This document shows positions 9,701 through 17,765 of a stretch of 64,000 nt of DNA, piece by piece. The translations under genes were made by a program, and so were the position numbers. The DNA comes from Streptomyces sp. man185. GTDB taxonomy: Bacteria; Actinomycetota; Actinomycetes; Streptomycetales; Streptomycetaceae. Numbering within the stretch: the first letter of the stretch is position 1; every line of letters begins with the position of its first letter. The DNA lies in the NCBI GenBank assembly GCA_002551355.1, contig NTHE01000038.1, positions 1 to 64,000 on the forward strand, in the 5' to 3' direction. Under the pieces are notes generated by a model that was not told the origin of the DNA, ran no database searches, and was given only the letters and a program-made list of their open reading frames with translations.

Positions 9701-12700
9701 CGGACCTGTTGCAGCAGTTCGGCGACGGTCGGGTCCTCGGACAGGTCGGCGTGCAGGGGCAGCGGGTTGACGAAGTAGCCGTAGACGGAGGCGAAGTCCT
9801 GCCGGGTGCGGCCGGTCACCGGGCTGCCGACGACGATGTGGTCCTGCCCGGAGTACCGGTGCAGCAGGAGGTAGTAGGCGCTGAGCAGCACCATGAACGG
9901 GGTGACGCCGTGCGCCCGGGCCAGGGCGTGGACGCGGGCGCTCAGAGCATCGTCGAGGACGAAGAAGTCCGAGGCCCCGTTGTGGGTCTGCACCGGCGGG
10001 CGCGGTTTGTCGACGGGCAGATCCAGGAGCGGGACCTCGGCCGGCAGATGGGACCGCCAGTAGGCGAGCATGCCCGCCGCCTCGGGCCCGGCCAGGAAGG
10101 CGTTCTGCTGGTTGAGGAAGTCGAGGTAGCGGGCCTCGACCGGTGGCAGCTGGGGTTCCCGGTTGCGCCGCAGCGCCTCGTAGATGCTGAGGAGTTCCTC
10201 GATGAAGGTGAACGTGGAGATGGCGTCGGAGACGATGTGGTGGACGGCCTTCATGATGATCCAGCGGTCCGGGCCCCGCTTGAAGAGGCGGAAGCGGACC
10301 AGGGGGTCGTGGGCGAGGTCGTAGGGCTTGCGGTACTCCTGGACGATCGTGGCGTGGACGGTCTCCCAGTCCTCGCCCCGGACGTCGAAGAGGGCGAGAT
10401 CGGTCCTGGCGTCCTCGGAGACCCGCTGCACGGCCTGCCCGTCCACCAGGAGGAAGTTGGTGCGCAGCGCCGGGTGGCGGGCGATGAGCCGGCGGACGGC
10501 CTCGAACATCAGGTCCGGTTCGAGGGCGACGTTCACCTCGACGGCGCCGCCGATGTTGTACGCGTAGCCGTCGGGGTTGAGGTGCTTGAGGAACCAGAGC
10601 GCTTTCTGGTTCTGCGTCAGCGGGTACTGCCGGTCGTCGGTGTGGAGTTCGGCCGCGCCCGCCACCCGGTCGCCTTCGTCCGCCGAGGCCAGGGCGGTGA
10701 GGCCGTCGTGGAGCTGGGCGGTGAGCTCTCCGGCCGGGGTGCCGCTGAGCAGGGCGACCACGGGCAGGGCGACGCCGAGTTCGGCGTGGATGCGGGCCCG
10801 TAGCTCCATGGCGAGGAGCGAGTCGAGCCCGAGTTCGCCGAGCCCGGTGGCGGTGTCGATGCGGTCGGCTCCGGTGCGCAGCACGGTGGCGGCGAGCGCG
10901 GCGAACCGCTCGGCGACCAGGGTGCGCCGGGCCTCCTCGTCGGCGGCGCGGAAGGTGTCGAGGAATCCGTTGCCGGAGACGGTGTCCGTGGGCGGGGCGG
11001 CGGCTGCGGCGAGGTCGGCGACCAGCGGCGGCGGGGACGGGTACCAGGCGAGGAAGACGGGCCAGTCGACGACGGTGGCGACGACGAGCTGCGCGTGGTC
11101 CTGGCCGATGACGCGTTCCAGGACGGCCATGCCCGCGTCCGGGGAGAGCGAGCTCATGCCCCGGCTGTGCAGGTAGTGCCCGGCCAGGCCGAGTTCCTCG
11201 ATCATGCCGGTGGCCCAGGGACCCCAGTCCAGGCTGAGCGCGGGCAGGCCCCGGGCGCGGCGGTGGTGGGCCAGGGCGTCCAGGAAGGCGTTCCCGGCCG
11301 CGTAGTTGGTCTGGCCCGCCGTGGTCAGCAGCGAGGCGATCGAGGCGAAGAGCACGAAGTGTTCGAGGGGTTCGTCCCGCAGATGCCGGTGCAGGAGGTG
11401 GGCGCCGACGGTCTTGGGGTCGTGGACGGCGTCGAAGGCGGCCCGGTCGAGGTCGGCGACGAGCGTGTCGCGGACCTGGCCGGCAAGATGGAACACCCCG
11501 CGTACGGGCGGCGCTCCGCTGCACCGGTGGGCGTCGAGCCAGCCGGTCAGGGCGTCCTCGTCGGTGATGTCGAGGGTGGCCAGGACGGGCTGTGCGCCGA
11601 GCGTCTCCAGTTCGCGGATCAGAGCCACGGCCCGGCCCTCGGCGGTGGCGGGGTCGGTCCCGGCCCACTTCTCCCGGGCCGGGACGGGGGTGCGCCCGAC
11701 CAGGACGATCCGGCGTGCTCCTCGGCGTACGAGGGTGCGGCAGAGCAGTCGGCCGAGCGCGCCGAACGCACCGGTGACCAGGTAGCTTCCGTCGGGCCGC
11801 AGCCGCAGCGGCAGTGGCCGGGTCAGGCCGTCGGCGGGGCGGAGGCGGCTGGTGCGGCGGCCGCCGTCGCGCAGGGCGATCTCCTCCTCGTCGTCGCTCA
11901 GCGCCTCGGCCAGGAGTGCCGCAGCCTCGATGCGGTCGCCGTCGGGGCCCGGCTGTCGGCGGGGGTCGAGGTCGATGAGCTTGCCGGGGTGTTCGGTCAG
12001 TTCCTGGTGCCGCAGCACGCGGCCGATGCCCCAGGCGGGCGCTCCGAGAGGCTCGGGGCCCTCGCCGGGCAGGGCGGGCTGGGCTCCTCGGGTGACGATG
12101 TGCAGGCGGCCACCCCCGCCCCGGGCGGACAGCAGGCGGGCGAGGGCGATCAGGGAGTACGCGCCCGCGCCGGTGTGGTCGTGGAGGGCGGCCCGGTCGC
12201 AGTCGGCGAGGGCGGGGGCATCGAGGTTCCACAGGTGCAGGACGGTTCCCCGGAAGGGGCCGCCGTCGCGGTCGAGGTCGGCGAAGAGGCGCCGCAGGTC
12301 GGTGTCGGACGCGGGGTCGACGGTGTACGTACGGCCGTCGGCGGAGGCGGTGCAGGCCGCGCCCCGGCGGACGAGCCGGCAGCGTTCGCCGCGGGCCGTG
12401 ACCAGGGTGGCGAAGACGTCCGCGACGCCTCCGGTGTCGGCGAGGAGGAGCCAGTCGTGGTCGCGTGCGGTGGTCGTGGGTCGCGGATCGCCCCCGCTCA
12501 CCCCCGGCACCCCGTGTGTGACGGTGGCGCTCACCTCCCCCGGCAGGGCTCCGGCATCATCGACCGGCAGCGGCGGGCAGCCGGTCCAGACGGGTTCGGC
12601 GAGCCAGGAGTCGATCGTGGTGCGGGCGACGGCGGTGGCCGCCTTCTCCACGTCGGCGGCGCGGAAGCCCTGGACGCGGCCGAGGGGCGTGCCGTCGTCG

Positions 12701-15700
12701 GCGTACAGGGCGATGTTCCCGAGGGTGGTGTCGTCGTCGCCGGGGAGCAGCGTGGCATGGGCCCAGAACGGCTGGTCCCCGATGGGTTCGAGGGCGACCT
12801 CGTCGAGGGAGAGCGGCAGCCTGATCCCGGTGTCCGGTGCGCGACCTTCGGCGTTCAGCGGGATCAGGGGAGTCAGGAGAGTCTGGAAGCAGGCGTCGAG
12901 GAGGACCGGGTGGAGGTGGTGGCCGGCGGCGTCGTCGCCGATCGCCCGGGGTGGGCAGATCCGGGCGAGAACCTCTCCGGCGCCGATCCAGACCTCCTCC
13001 ACGGCCTGGAAGGCGGGGCCGTAGTGGTAGCCGAGGGCGGCCAGCGCGGTGTAGCAGTCGGGTCCCTCGATGCGGTGGAGGGACCTGGCCCGGATCGCGG
13101 GAGCGTCGAGCGGCAGAGCGGTACGGCGGCGCTGGCCGGTGCGGACGATCCCGCTCGCGTGGACGGCCCGCTCGCCGTCCTCCCCCGTCGGCGAGGCGAT
13201 GGTGAAGGCCGCGGTCTCCAGGGAGAGCGACACCTCCACGGTGCGGTCCTCGCCGTCGGGCAGGAAGAGCGCCTTGCGCAGGTCGATGTCGGCGAGGACG
13301 GCAGTGGTGCCGCCGGTGAGCCGCAGGACGGCCTGGGCGGCCATCTCCAGGTAGCCGGCGGCGGGGAAGACCACGGTGTCCTGGATGCGGTGGTCGGCGA
13401 GGTAGGGCAGGTCCTCGGTGTCCAGGCGGGCCTGCCAGGTGGGTTCGGTGGCGTCGGTGCGGCGGCCGAGGAGCGGGTGGTCGCGGTGGCCGAGCCGGAC
13501 CTGGGCGACCGGCCGGGGCTCGGTCCAGTGTCGGTCGCGCCGGAAGGGGTGGCGGGGCAGGGTGACGGGCCGGCCGGTGGGCTGGAGCAGGTCCCAGTCG
13601 ATGGGGACGCCGAGGGTGTGGAGCGCGCCGAGGGAGGCGGCGAAGCGCTCGGTCTCGTTCTCCCGGCGGCGGATCGAGGGCAGGGTGAGCCCGGACGTCC
13701 CGGCGGCGTCGAGGCATTCGCGGATCGCGTGGCCGAGGACCGGGTGCGGCCCGATCTCCAGGAAGAGGTGGTGGCCGTCGTCGGCGATGCGGTCGATCGC
13801 CGACCTGAAGCGCACCCGGTCGCGGACGTTCTTCCACCAGTAGGCGGCGTCGAGTTCCTCACCCCGGGCGGTTCCCTCGACGCCCGTGAGATACAGCGGC
13901 ACCTGTGCCGGTCGAGGCTCCAACGGGGCTAGTTCCGCCAGCAGTTCGTCCTTGATTCGTTCCATGCCGACGCTGTGGTAGGGCACTTCGACGGTGAGGA
14001 ACTTCGCGAACTGCTGCTCGGCCCGCAACTCCTCGGCCAGCAGGGTCAGGGCCGTCTCGTCCCCGGCCAGGGTGATCGCGGTGGGGCTGTTGACGGCGGC
14101 GATGGAGACCCGGTCGCGGTAGGGGCGCACCCGGCGCTCGGCCTCGTCCTCGGACAGGCCGACGGCGAGCATGGTGCCCGTGCCGGCCAGGCTCTGCTGG
14201 AGGCGGCTGCGGTGCACGACGATCCTGGCCGCGTCCCGCAGGGAGTAGACGCCCGCCGCGTGGAAGGCGGCGATCTCCCCGGTGCTGTGACCGACCACGG
14301 CGTCGGGGCGCACCCCGTGGGACCGCCACAGGGCGGCGAGGCCGACCTGTACGGCGAAGTTCGCGGGCTGGGCGAGCCAGGTCTCGCTCATCCGGGAATC
14401 GGACTCGTCGGCGGTCATCTCCTCGATGAGGGACCAGTCGGCGAACTCCCGCAGCGCTTGGTCGCACGCGGCGACGGCGTCGCGGAACACCGTTTCTTCC
14501 GCAAGCAGTTGGCGGCCCATGCCCCACCACTGGGGGCCCATGCCGGTGAAGACCTGGACCAGCTTCCGGTCGGCGGCGTCCCGGGCGCGGCCGTGGAGGA
14601 CGCGGGGGTGGGGCTCGCCGCGCTCGTGGGCGGCGAGGGCCTCGTCGAGGGAGGCCCGCGAGGAGTGGACGACGGACAGCCGCTCGGGCAGGTGCTGGCG
14701 GCGGTGGGCCAGGGTGTGGCCGAGGTCGTCGAGGGCCACGGCCGGGCCGTTGTCGCCCGCCAGTTCGGCCCGGATGCCCGCCGCCATCTCCCCCAAGGCG
14801 TCCGCGTTGCGGGCGCTGAGCGGCAGGAGGCTCCAGCGCCGCCCGGCGGACGCGGCGTTCCCGTGGTCCGCCGGAACCGGCGGGGCCTCCTCCAGGACGA
14901 CATGGGCGTTGGTGCCGCCGAATCCGAAGGAGTTGACGCCGGCGCGGGCCGGCCCTTCGTGGGCGGGCCAGGCGGTGGGCCGGGTGGGGATCTCGTAGGG
15001 CAGGGTCGCCGGGTCGATGGCGGGGTTGAGGTTCTCCAGGTTGATGTGCGGCGGGATGGTCCGGTGCCCGATGCTCAGGACGGTCTTGATCAGCCCGGCG
15101 ACCCCGGCGGCGGATTCGGTGTGGCCGATGTTCGTCTTGACCGAGCCGACGTAGGCGCGGGCGCCCGGGGCCCGTCCGATGGCCAGCGCGCGGCCCAGGG
15201 CGTTCGCCTCGATCGGGTCGCCGACGGGGGTCGAGGTGCCGTGCGCCTCCATGTACTGGAGGTCTCCCGGGGTGATGCCCGCCTCGGCGCAGACCCGGCG
15301 GATGAGGTCGACCTGGGCGTCGGCGTTGGGCACGGTGATGCCGTTGGTGTGGCCGTCCTGGTTGACGCCGCTGTTGAGGATCACCGCGTGGATCCGGTCC
15401 CCGTCGCGTACGGCGTCCTCCAGCCGCTTCAGCGCGACCAGGCCGACGCCTTCGGCCCGCACGTAGCCGTCGGCGGCGGCGTCGAACGTACGGGAGCGGC
15501 CCTCGGGCGACAGGAAGCCGCCCTTCGTCTCGGCGACGGTGTACTGCGGGGCCATGTGCAGCAGGGTGCCGCCGGCCAGCGCGAGGTCGGTCTCCCCGTT
15601 CCGCAGCGCCTGGCACGCGAGGTGGACGGCGACCAGGGAGGAGCTGCACGCGGTGTCGATGGACAGGCTGGGGCCCCGGAAGTCGAAGCAGTACGAGATG

Positions 15701-16197
15701 CGGTTCGAGACCATCGTCATCATGGTCCCGGTCGCGGTGTGGGCGGCCAGCGAGGTGAAGCCCAGGTCGGCGAACTGCAGGATCTTGTAGTCCAGGGTGA
15801 ACGCGCCGACGTAGACGGCGACGTTCCCGCCGGCGAGGTCGGCGGGGCGCTGGCCACCGTCCTCCAGCGCCTCCCAGGCCACTTCGAGGAGCTTGCGCTG
15901 CTGCGGGTCCATGTGGTCGGCCTCGCGCGGGCTGATGCCGAAGAACGCGGGGTCGAACTCGTCGAAGCCGTCGATGTATCCGCCGCGGCCGCCGACGAGG
16001 CGCCCGGGTTTGTCGCGGAACCGGCTGCCGAGCGTACGGACGTCGTACCGGTCGGGCGGTGTGGGCGTGATGCAGTCCTTGCCCGCCACCAGATTGCGCC
16101 AGTACGTGCGGTGGTCCGAGGCGCCGCCGGGAAGGCGGCAGCCCATCCCGATGATCGCCACCTTGTCCCGTAACGCCCGGCTGTTCGCGTCGGCCAT
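6739..16197 (-). CDS. ftdB: iterative hybrid PKS-NRPS for a polycyclic tetramate macrolactam
   Basis: A 3152-residue single-module megasynthase. Domains in order: KS (about 10-440; Cys184 in DTACSSSL), AT (about 555-870; Ser638 in GHSTGE), DH (about 905-1170; His936), KR (from about 1465, SYLVTGAFGALG), ACP (Ser1793 in GLDSL), condensation (HHIVSDA near 1986), adenylation (TTSGSTGRPK near 2470), PCP (Ser2877 in LGGSS) and thioesterase (Ser2997 in GYSLGG). In this family one module builds two polyene chains iteratively, joins both to L-ornithine and releases a tetramic acid. Ornithine is assumed from family, not read from a code. I start at the ATG at 16197: GAGGAG lies 6 bases upstream and KS homology begins at once, although the frame stays open to 17148. 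Codon 9 is TTA. Confidence 0.95.
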   Translation of the reverse strand: MADANSRALRDKVAIIGMGCRLPGGASDHRTYWRNLVAGKDCITPTPPDRYDVRTLGSRFRDKPGRLVGGRGGYIDGFDEFDPAFFGISPREADHMDPQQRKLLEVAWEALEDGGQRPADLAGGNVAVYVGAFTLDYKILQFADLGFTSLAAHTATGTMMTMVSNRISYCFDFRGPSLSIDTACSSSLVAVHLACQALRNGETDLALAGGTLLHMAPQYTVAETKGGFLSPEGRSRTFDAAADGYVRAEGVGLVALKRLEDAVRDGDRIHAVILNSGVNQDGHTNGITVPNADAQVDLIRRVCAEAGITPGDLQYMEAHGTSTPVGDPIEANALGRALAIGRAPGARAYVGSVKTNIGHTESAAGVAGLIKTVLSIGHRTIPPHINLENLNPAIDPATLPYEIPTRPTAWPAHEGPARAGVNSFGFGGTNAHVVLEEAPPVPADHGNAASAGRRWSLLPLSARNADALGEMAAGIRAELAGDNGPAVALDDLGHTLAHRRQHLPERLSVVHSSRASLDEALAAHERGEPHPRVLHGRARDAADRKLVQVFTGMGPQWWGMGRQLLAEETVFRDAVAACDQALREFADWSLIEEMTADESDSRMSETWLAQPANFAVQVGLAALWRSHGVRPDAVVGHSTGEIAAFHAAGVYSLRDAARIVVHRSRLQQSLAGTGTMLAVGLSEDEAERRVRPYRDRVSIAAVNSPTAITLAGDETALTLLAEELRAEQQFAKFLTVEVPYHSVGMERIKDELLAELAPLEPRPAQVPLYLTGVEGTARGEELDAAYWWKNVRDRVRFRSAIDRIADDGHHLFLEIGPHPVLGHAIRECLDAAGTSGLTLPSIRRRENETERFAASLGALHTLGVPIDWDLLQPTGRPVTLPRHPFRRDRHWTEPRPVAQVRLGHRDHPLLGRRTDATEPTWQARLDTEDLPYLADHRIQDTVVFPAAGYLEMAAQAVLRLTGGTTAVLADIDLRKALFLPDGEDRTVEVSLSLETAAFTIASPTGEDGERAVHASGIVRTGQRRRTALPLDAPAIRARSLHRIEGPDCYTALAALGYHYGPAFQAVEEVWIGAGEVLARICPPRAIGDDAAGHHLHPVLLDACFQTLLTPLIPLNAEGRAPDTGIRLPLSLDEVALEPIGDQPFWAHATLLPGDDDTTLGNIALYADDGTPLGRVQGFRAADVEKAATAVARTTIDSWLAEPVWTGCPPLPVDDAGALPGEVSATVTHGVPGVSGGDPRPTTTARDHDWLLLADTGGVADVFATLVTARGERCRLVRRGAACTASADGRTYTVDPASDTDLRRLFADLDRDGGPFRGTVLHLWNLDAPALADCDRAALHDHTGAGAYSLIALARLLSARGGGGRLHIVTRGAQPALPGEGPEPLGAPAWGIGRVLRHQELTEHPGKLIDLDPRRQPGPDGDRIEAAALLAEALSDDEEEIALRDGGRRTSRLRPADGLTRPLPLRLRPDGSYLVTGAFGALGRLLCRTLVRRGARRIVLVGRTPVPAREKWAGTDPATAEGRAVALIRELETLGAQPVLATLDITDEDALTGWLDAHRCSGAPPVRGVFHLAGQVRDTLVADLDRAAFDAVHDPKTVGAHLLHRHLRDEPLEHFVLFASIASLLTTAGQTNYAAGNAFLDALAHHRRARGLPALSLDWGPWATGMIEELGLAGHYLHSRGMSSLSPDAGMAVLERVIGQDHAQLVVATVVDWPVFLAWYPSPPPLVADLAAAAAPPTDTVSGNGFLDTFRAADEEARRTLVAERFAALAATVLRTGADRIDTATGLGELGLDSLLAMELRARIHAELGVALPVVALLSGTPAGELTAQLHDGLTALASADEGDRVAGAAELHTDDRQYPLTQNQKALWFLKHLNPDGYAYNIGGAVEVNVALEPDLMFEAVRRLIARHPALRTNFLLVDGQAVQRVSEDARTDLALFDVRGEDWETVHATIVQEYRKPYDLAHDPLVRFRLFKRGPDRWIIMKAVHHIVSDAISTFTFIEELLSIYEALRRNREPQLPPVEARYLDFLNQQNAFLAGPEAAGMLAYWRSHLPAEVPLLDLPVDKPRPPVQTHNGASDFFVLDDALSARVHALARAHGVTPFMVLLSAYYLLLHRYSGQDHIVVGSPVTGRTRQDFASVYGYFVNPLPLHADLSEDPTVAELLQQVRRTVLGGLDNQEYPFVLLVEELGLQHDPSRSAVFQAMFILLTHKVATEQYGYRLDYIELPEEEGQFDITLSAYEDEAEGRFHCVFKYNTDLFLPETMRRMAAHYTRLLDRMTRRPGEQPVSQLEMLGDRERERLVEEWSRPALPPPGHRDDEPFTPVHALIARIAAEHPAAVAVTTPSPYGEAHRLTYAELDRRADDTAARLRALGVDEGSVVVLSLDKSPELIVALLAVLRAGAAYLPLRPDQPADRLAHLVSTTGAELVLVADNARPEQTGALAAPTLTLAELAATAPHPDGTPGETAPDAPAYIITTSGSTGRPKAVRVSHRNLASAQAAWRQAYRLETDVTTHLQMAEPSFDVFTGDLVRALCSGGTLVLADRDLLFDTTRLYRTMRQERVDCAEFVPAVVRGLMDHCEREGLRLDFLRLLVVGSDAWSVGEYSRLAELCGPGTRLVNSYGLTEATIDSAYFEGPVDDLEPGAMVPIGRPLPGSALHVLDAHGEPVPPGVPGELWIGGRGVALGYAGDSEQTEERFVTRTLSRAADARPERLYRTGDIARWDAHGRVHLLGRTDGQVKLRGHRIEIGEIEAHLAQWPPLARAVVTVRTDTGGDAALCAYCVPEAGATLDVRALRRHLARSLPSYMIPSHFTELPALPLTANGKVDTAALPAPRAEAGDRPHEEPVTLYEISVARHWKALLGREQVGLEDDFFELGGSSIKLIELLHHLRTEFGVGVPVSRLYQVTTLHGMAATVEDVLLGASADELPSLTFNAGQAPALFCFPPAGGHGLVYRGLAAQLPDHTVIGFNYLPGEDKIARYADLIEADPPDGPYLLLGYSLGGNLAFETAKELERRGRHVAHVVILDSRRILAAYEPDAAGIAAFEAELADHVRKHTGSDAVTRETLAHAAEYLAFCGRTPNTGTVAATVTVITDEEKAALYAAGEHGTWHGSSTGVTAVLRGSGVHADMLDAKHLPRNAQLVRATIAGEASHGG
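16171..16173 (-). other. TTA leucine codon, codon 9 of the PKS-NRPS gene
   Basis: Reading the minus strand from 16197, the codons are ATG GCC GAC GCG AAC AGC and so on, with TTA as the ninth. TTA is very rare in Streptomyces and is decoded by the developmentally controlled bldA tRNA. A TTA this early can block translation of the whole enzyme, and of the overlapping downstream genes, until bldA is active. Confidence 0.9.
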
Positions 16198-16262
16198 GTC
16201 GAACTCCTCAAGTCGTGGTGGAGCGAGTCGTGGTGCGGCGTCGGGAGGGAGACCGGCGACGG

Positions 16263-17204
16263 TCACTCCGGGGCGGGGGCCGGTGCGGGTCTGCGTCGCC
16301 AGGGGTGCAGGAGGGCGGCGAGGATCTCGCCGGTGCCGGGGAAGGAGGCGGGGTCCTGGAGGCCCACTGCGGTGGGTTCGCGGCCGGGGCGCCAGGTGAA
16401 GCTGCCGAAGAGGTGGTCCCAGCACGACAGATCGGAGCCGTAGTGGCCGGCTTCGGACAGCTCGGTGCTGTGGTGGAGGCGGTGCTGCTCCGGGCCGGCC
16501 ACCAGATGGTTGAGCGGCCCGATGCGGACGTCGATGTTGGCGTGGACGAAGTAGCCCTGGGCGGCGACGAAGAGTCCGACCACCAGCACCGCGGGGCGGG
16601 AGAAGCCGACGAGGGCCAGGGTCAGCTGGACGAGGCTCTGCGCCAGGACGATGTCCAGAACGTGGTTGACGCCGTTGTTGGCGACGTTGACCTTCTCCGG
16701 GACGTGGTGCACCCCGTGCAGCCGCCAGAGCAGGGCGTTGCGGTGGCCCAGTCGGTGTACGAGGTAGCTGACGAGCGAACCGGCCAGCAGGGCGCCCGGG
16801 ATCTCGATCCCGAGGGGATACGTCGGCTCCTGCGGCGAGATCAGGCCGACGGCCAGCGCGACCAGCAGTTGCGCCAGTCCGCTTCCGGCCATGGTGAGCA
16901 GGAAGTAGATGCCGTACCAGCGCCATTCGTCCTTTCCGGGATGCCAGTTCCGGTCGTACGGAATCAGCCGCTCCAGGAGAGCCAGATAGGCGATGGAGCC
17001 GACCAGGAAAAGCGGGCTGACCCATGCCGGATCCCACCGCAGCCGCAATGCGAACACGCTCACGCACACGACCGCGAGGAGGAGAACGGGGTAAGCGGTG
17101 GCACGAAGAATACGGGCAGCACAATTTCCTCCCGCCCCCTTCCCGCAATCCGAATAGTCGGCCGAATGAATTTCGCCATCGGCGGCGCTCGCGCGCTCGT
17201 CCAT
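16263..17204 (-). CDS. ftdA: membrane sterol-desaturase / fatty-acid-hydroxylase family enzyme of the PTM cluster
   Basis: A 313-residue integral-membrane di-iron hydroxylase. After a hydrophilic N-terminus there are several transmembrane segments. The histidine boxes are HRLGH, HGVHH, a His in VHANIDVR, and HRLHH, the metal ligands of the family. In HSAF and frontalamide pathways the homologue hydroxylates the ornithine-derived carbon of the macrolactam. The open frame continues to 17387, but the conserved part and the proportions of the family fit the ATG at 17204, which has only a weak GGGG ribosome site. It is the first gene of the operon, 65 bases ahead of the PKS-NRPS start, so the cluster promoter should lie upstream of it. 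Confidence 0.88.
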   Translation of the reverse strand: MDERASAADGEIHSADYSDCGKGAGGNCAARILRATAYPVLLLAVVCVSVFALRLRWDPAWVSPLFLVGSIAYLALLERLIPYDRNWHPGKDEWRWYGIYFLLTMAGSGLAQLLVALAVGLISPQEPTYPLGIEIPGALLAGSLVSYLVHRLGHRNALLWRLHGVHHVPEKVNVANNGVNHVLDIVLAQSLVQLTLALVGFSRPAVLVVGLFVAAQGYFVHANIDVRIGPLNHLVAGPEQHRLHHSTELSEAGHYGSDLSCWDHLFGSFTWRPGREPTAVGLQDPASFPGTGEILAALLHPWRRRPAPAPAPE

Positions 17205-17765
17205 ATGTGACCCCACAAGGGAAGGCAACCGGGAGGTTGAAGCCAACTTTTCCACATCAGCGCAGACCGGAAGGGCTCGGGGAGTCTCGGTGAACTCTGG
17301 GGCGACCGTGGCCCCGCACTGGCGCCCTTCAGACACCCGGCTTCGATGAAATTCGGCCGTGGCGTGAACTGATGCCCCCGATCCCATCAGCCCAGATCAT
17401 CTATTTCCCGCTCGCGCGGCTTTAATCACGTCGACTCGCAGAAATGGGCTGATGCCTTTACCCATGGGCGGCAACAGGTTGCAAGAGAAATCGCACAACC
17501 GAGGCGAAGTCATTTGTGCGAACAATTCCTTCGTAGGATCATCGCTATGCCGGGGGCCGGCGTATTCCCGTACGCCGGGAGGTTGTTTCCTACGCTCGGG
17601 CGCACGTCCGGGCGGGGAGCCGTGCGCCCGCGCGGAAGCAGCGTGTGCGCGTGCTCCCCGAAAGCCCCGGGGGGGCACCGGCCCGGGACGCCTTCCGCCG
17701 GAGGACACCGCCCTGCGATGATCGCGGCGAGATCCGGCAGCCCATCAGCGAATCGAGGAGCCTCC
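17205..17765. promoter_or_regulatory. divergent intergenic region: PTM cluster promoter side
   Basis: About 560 bases without a convincing gene. Toward the PTM operon it contains CTGATG at 17369-17374, a perfect 10-bp inverted repeat CATCAGCCCA (17385-17394) / TGGGCTGATG (17445-17454) with arms 60 bp apart, and short dyads close to the hydroxylase start. Toward the aminotransferase a possible -10 box TAGGAT is at 17535-17540. Open frames here have no ribosome site or recognisable homology. A regulator binding the CATCAG/CTGATG half sites is an inference. Confidence 0.5.

Noticed and set aside
16198..17148. N-terminal extension of the PKS-NRPS to 17148
   Set aside because: It overlaps the hydroxylase gene completely, has no homology, and the ATG at 16197 has a proper ribosome site directly before the KS domain.
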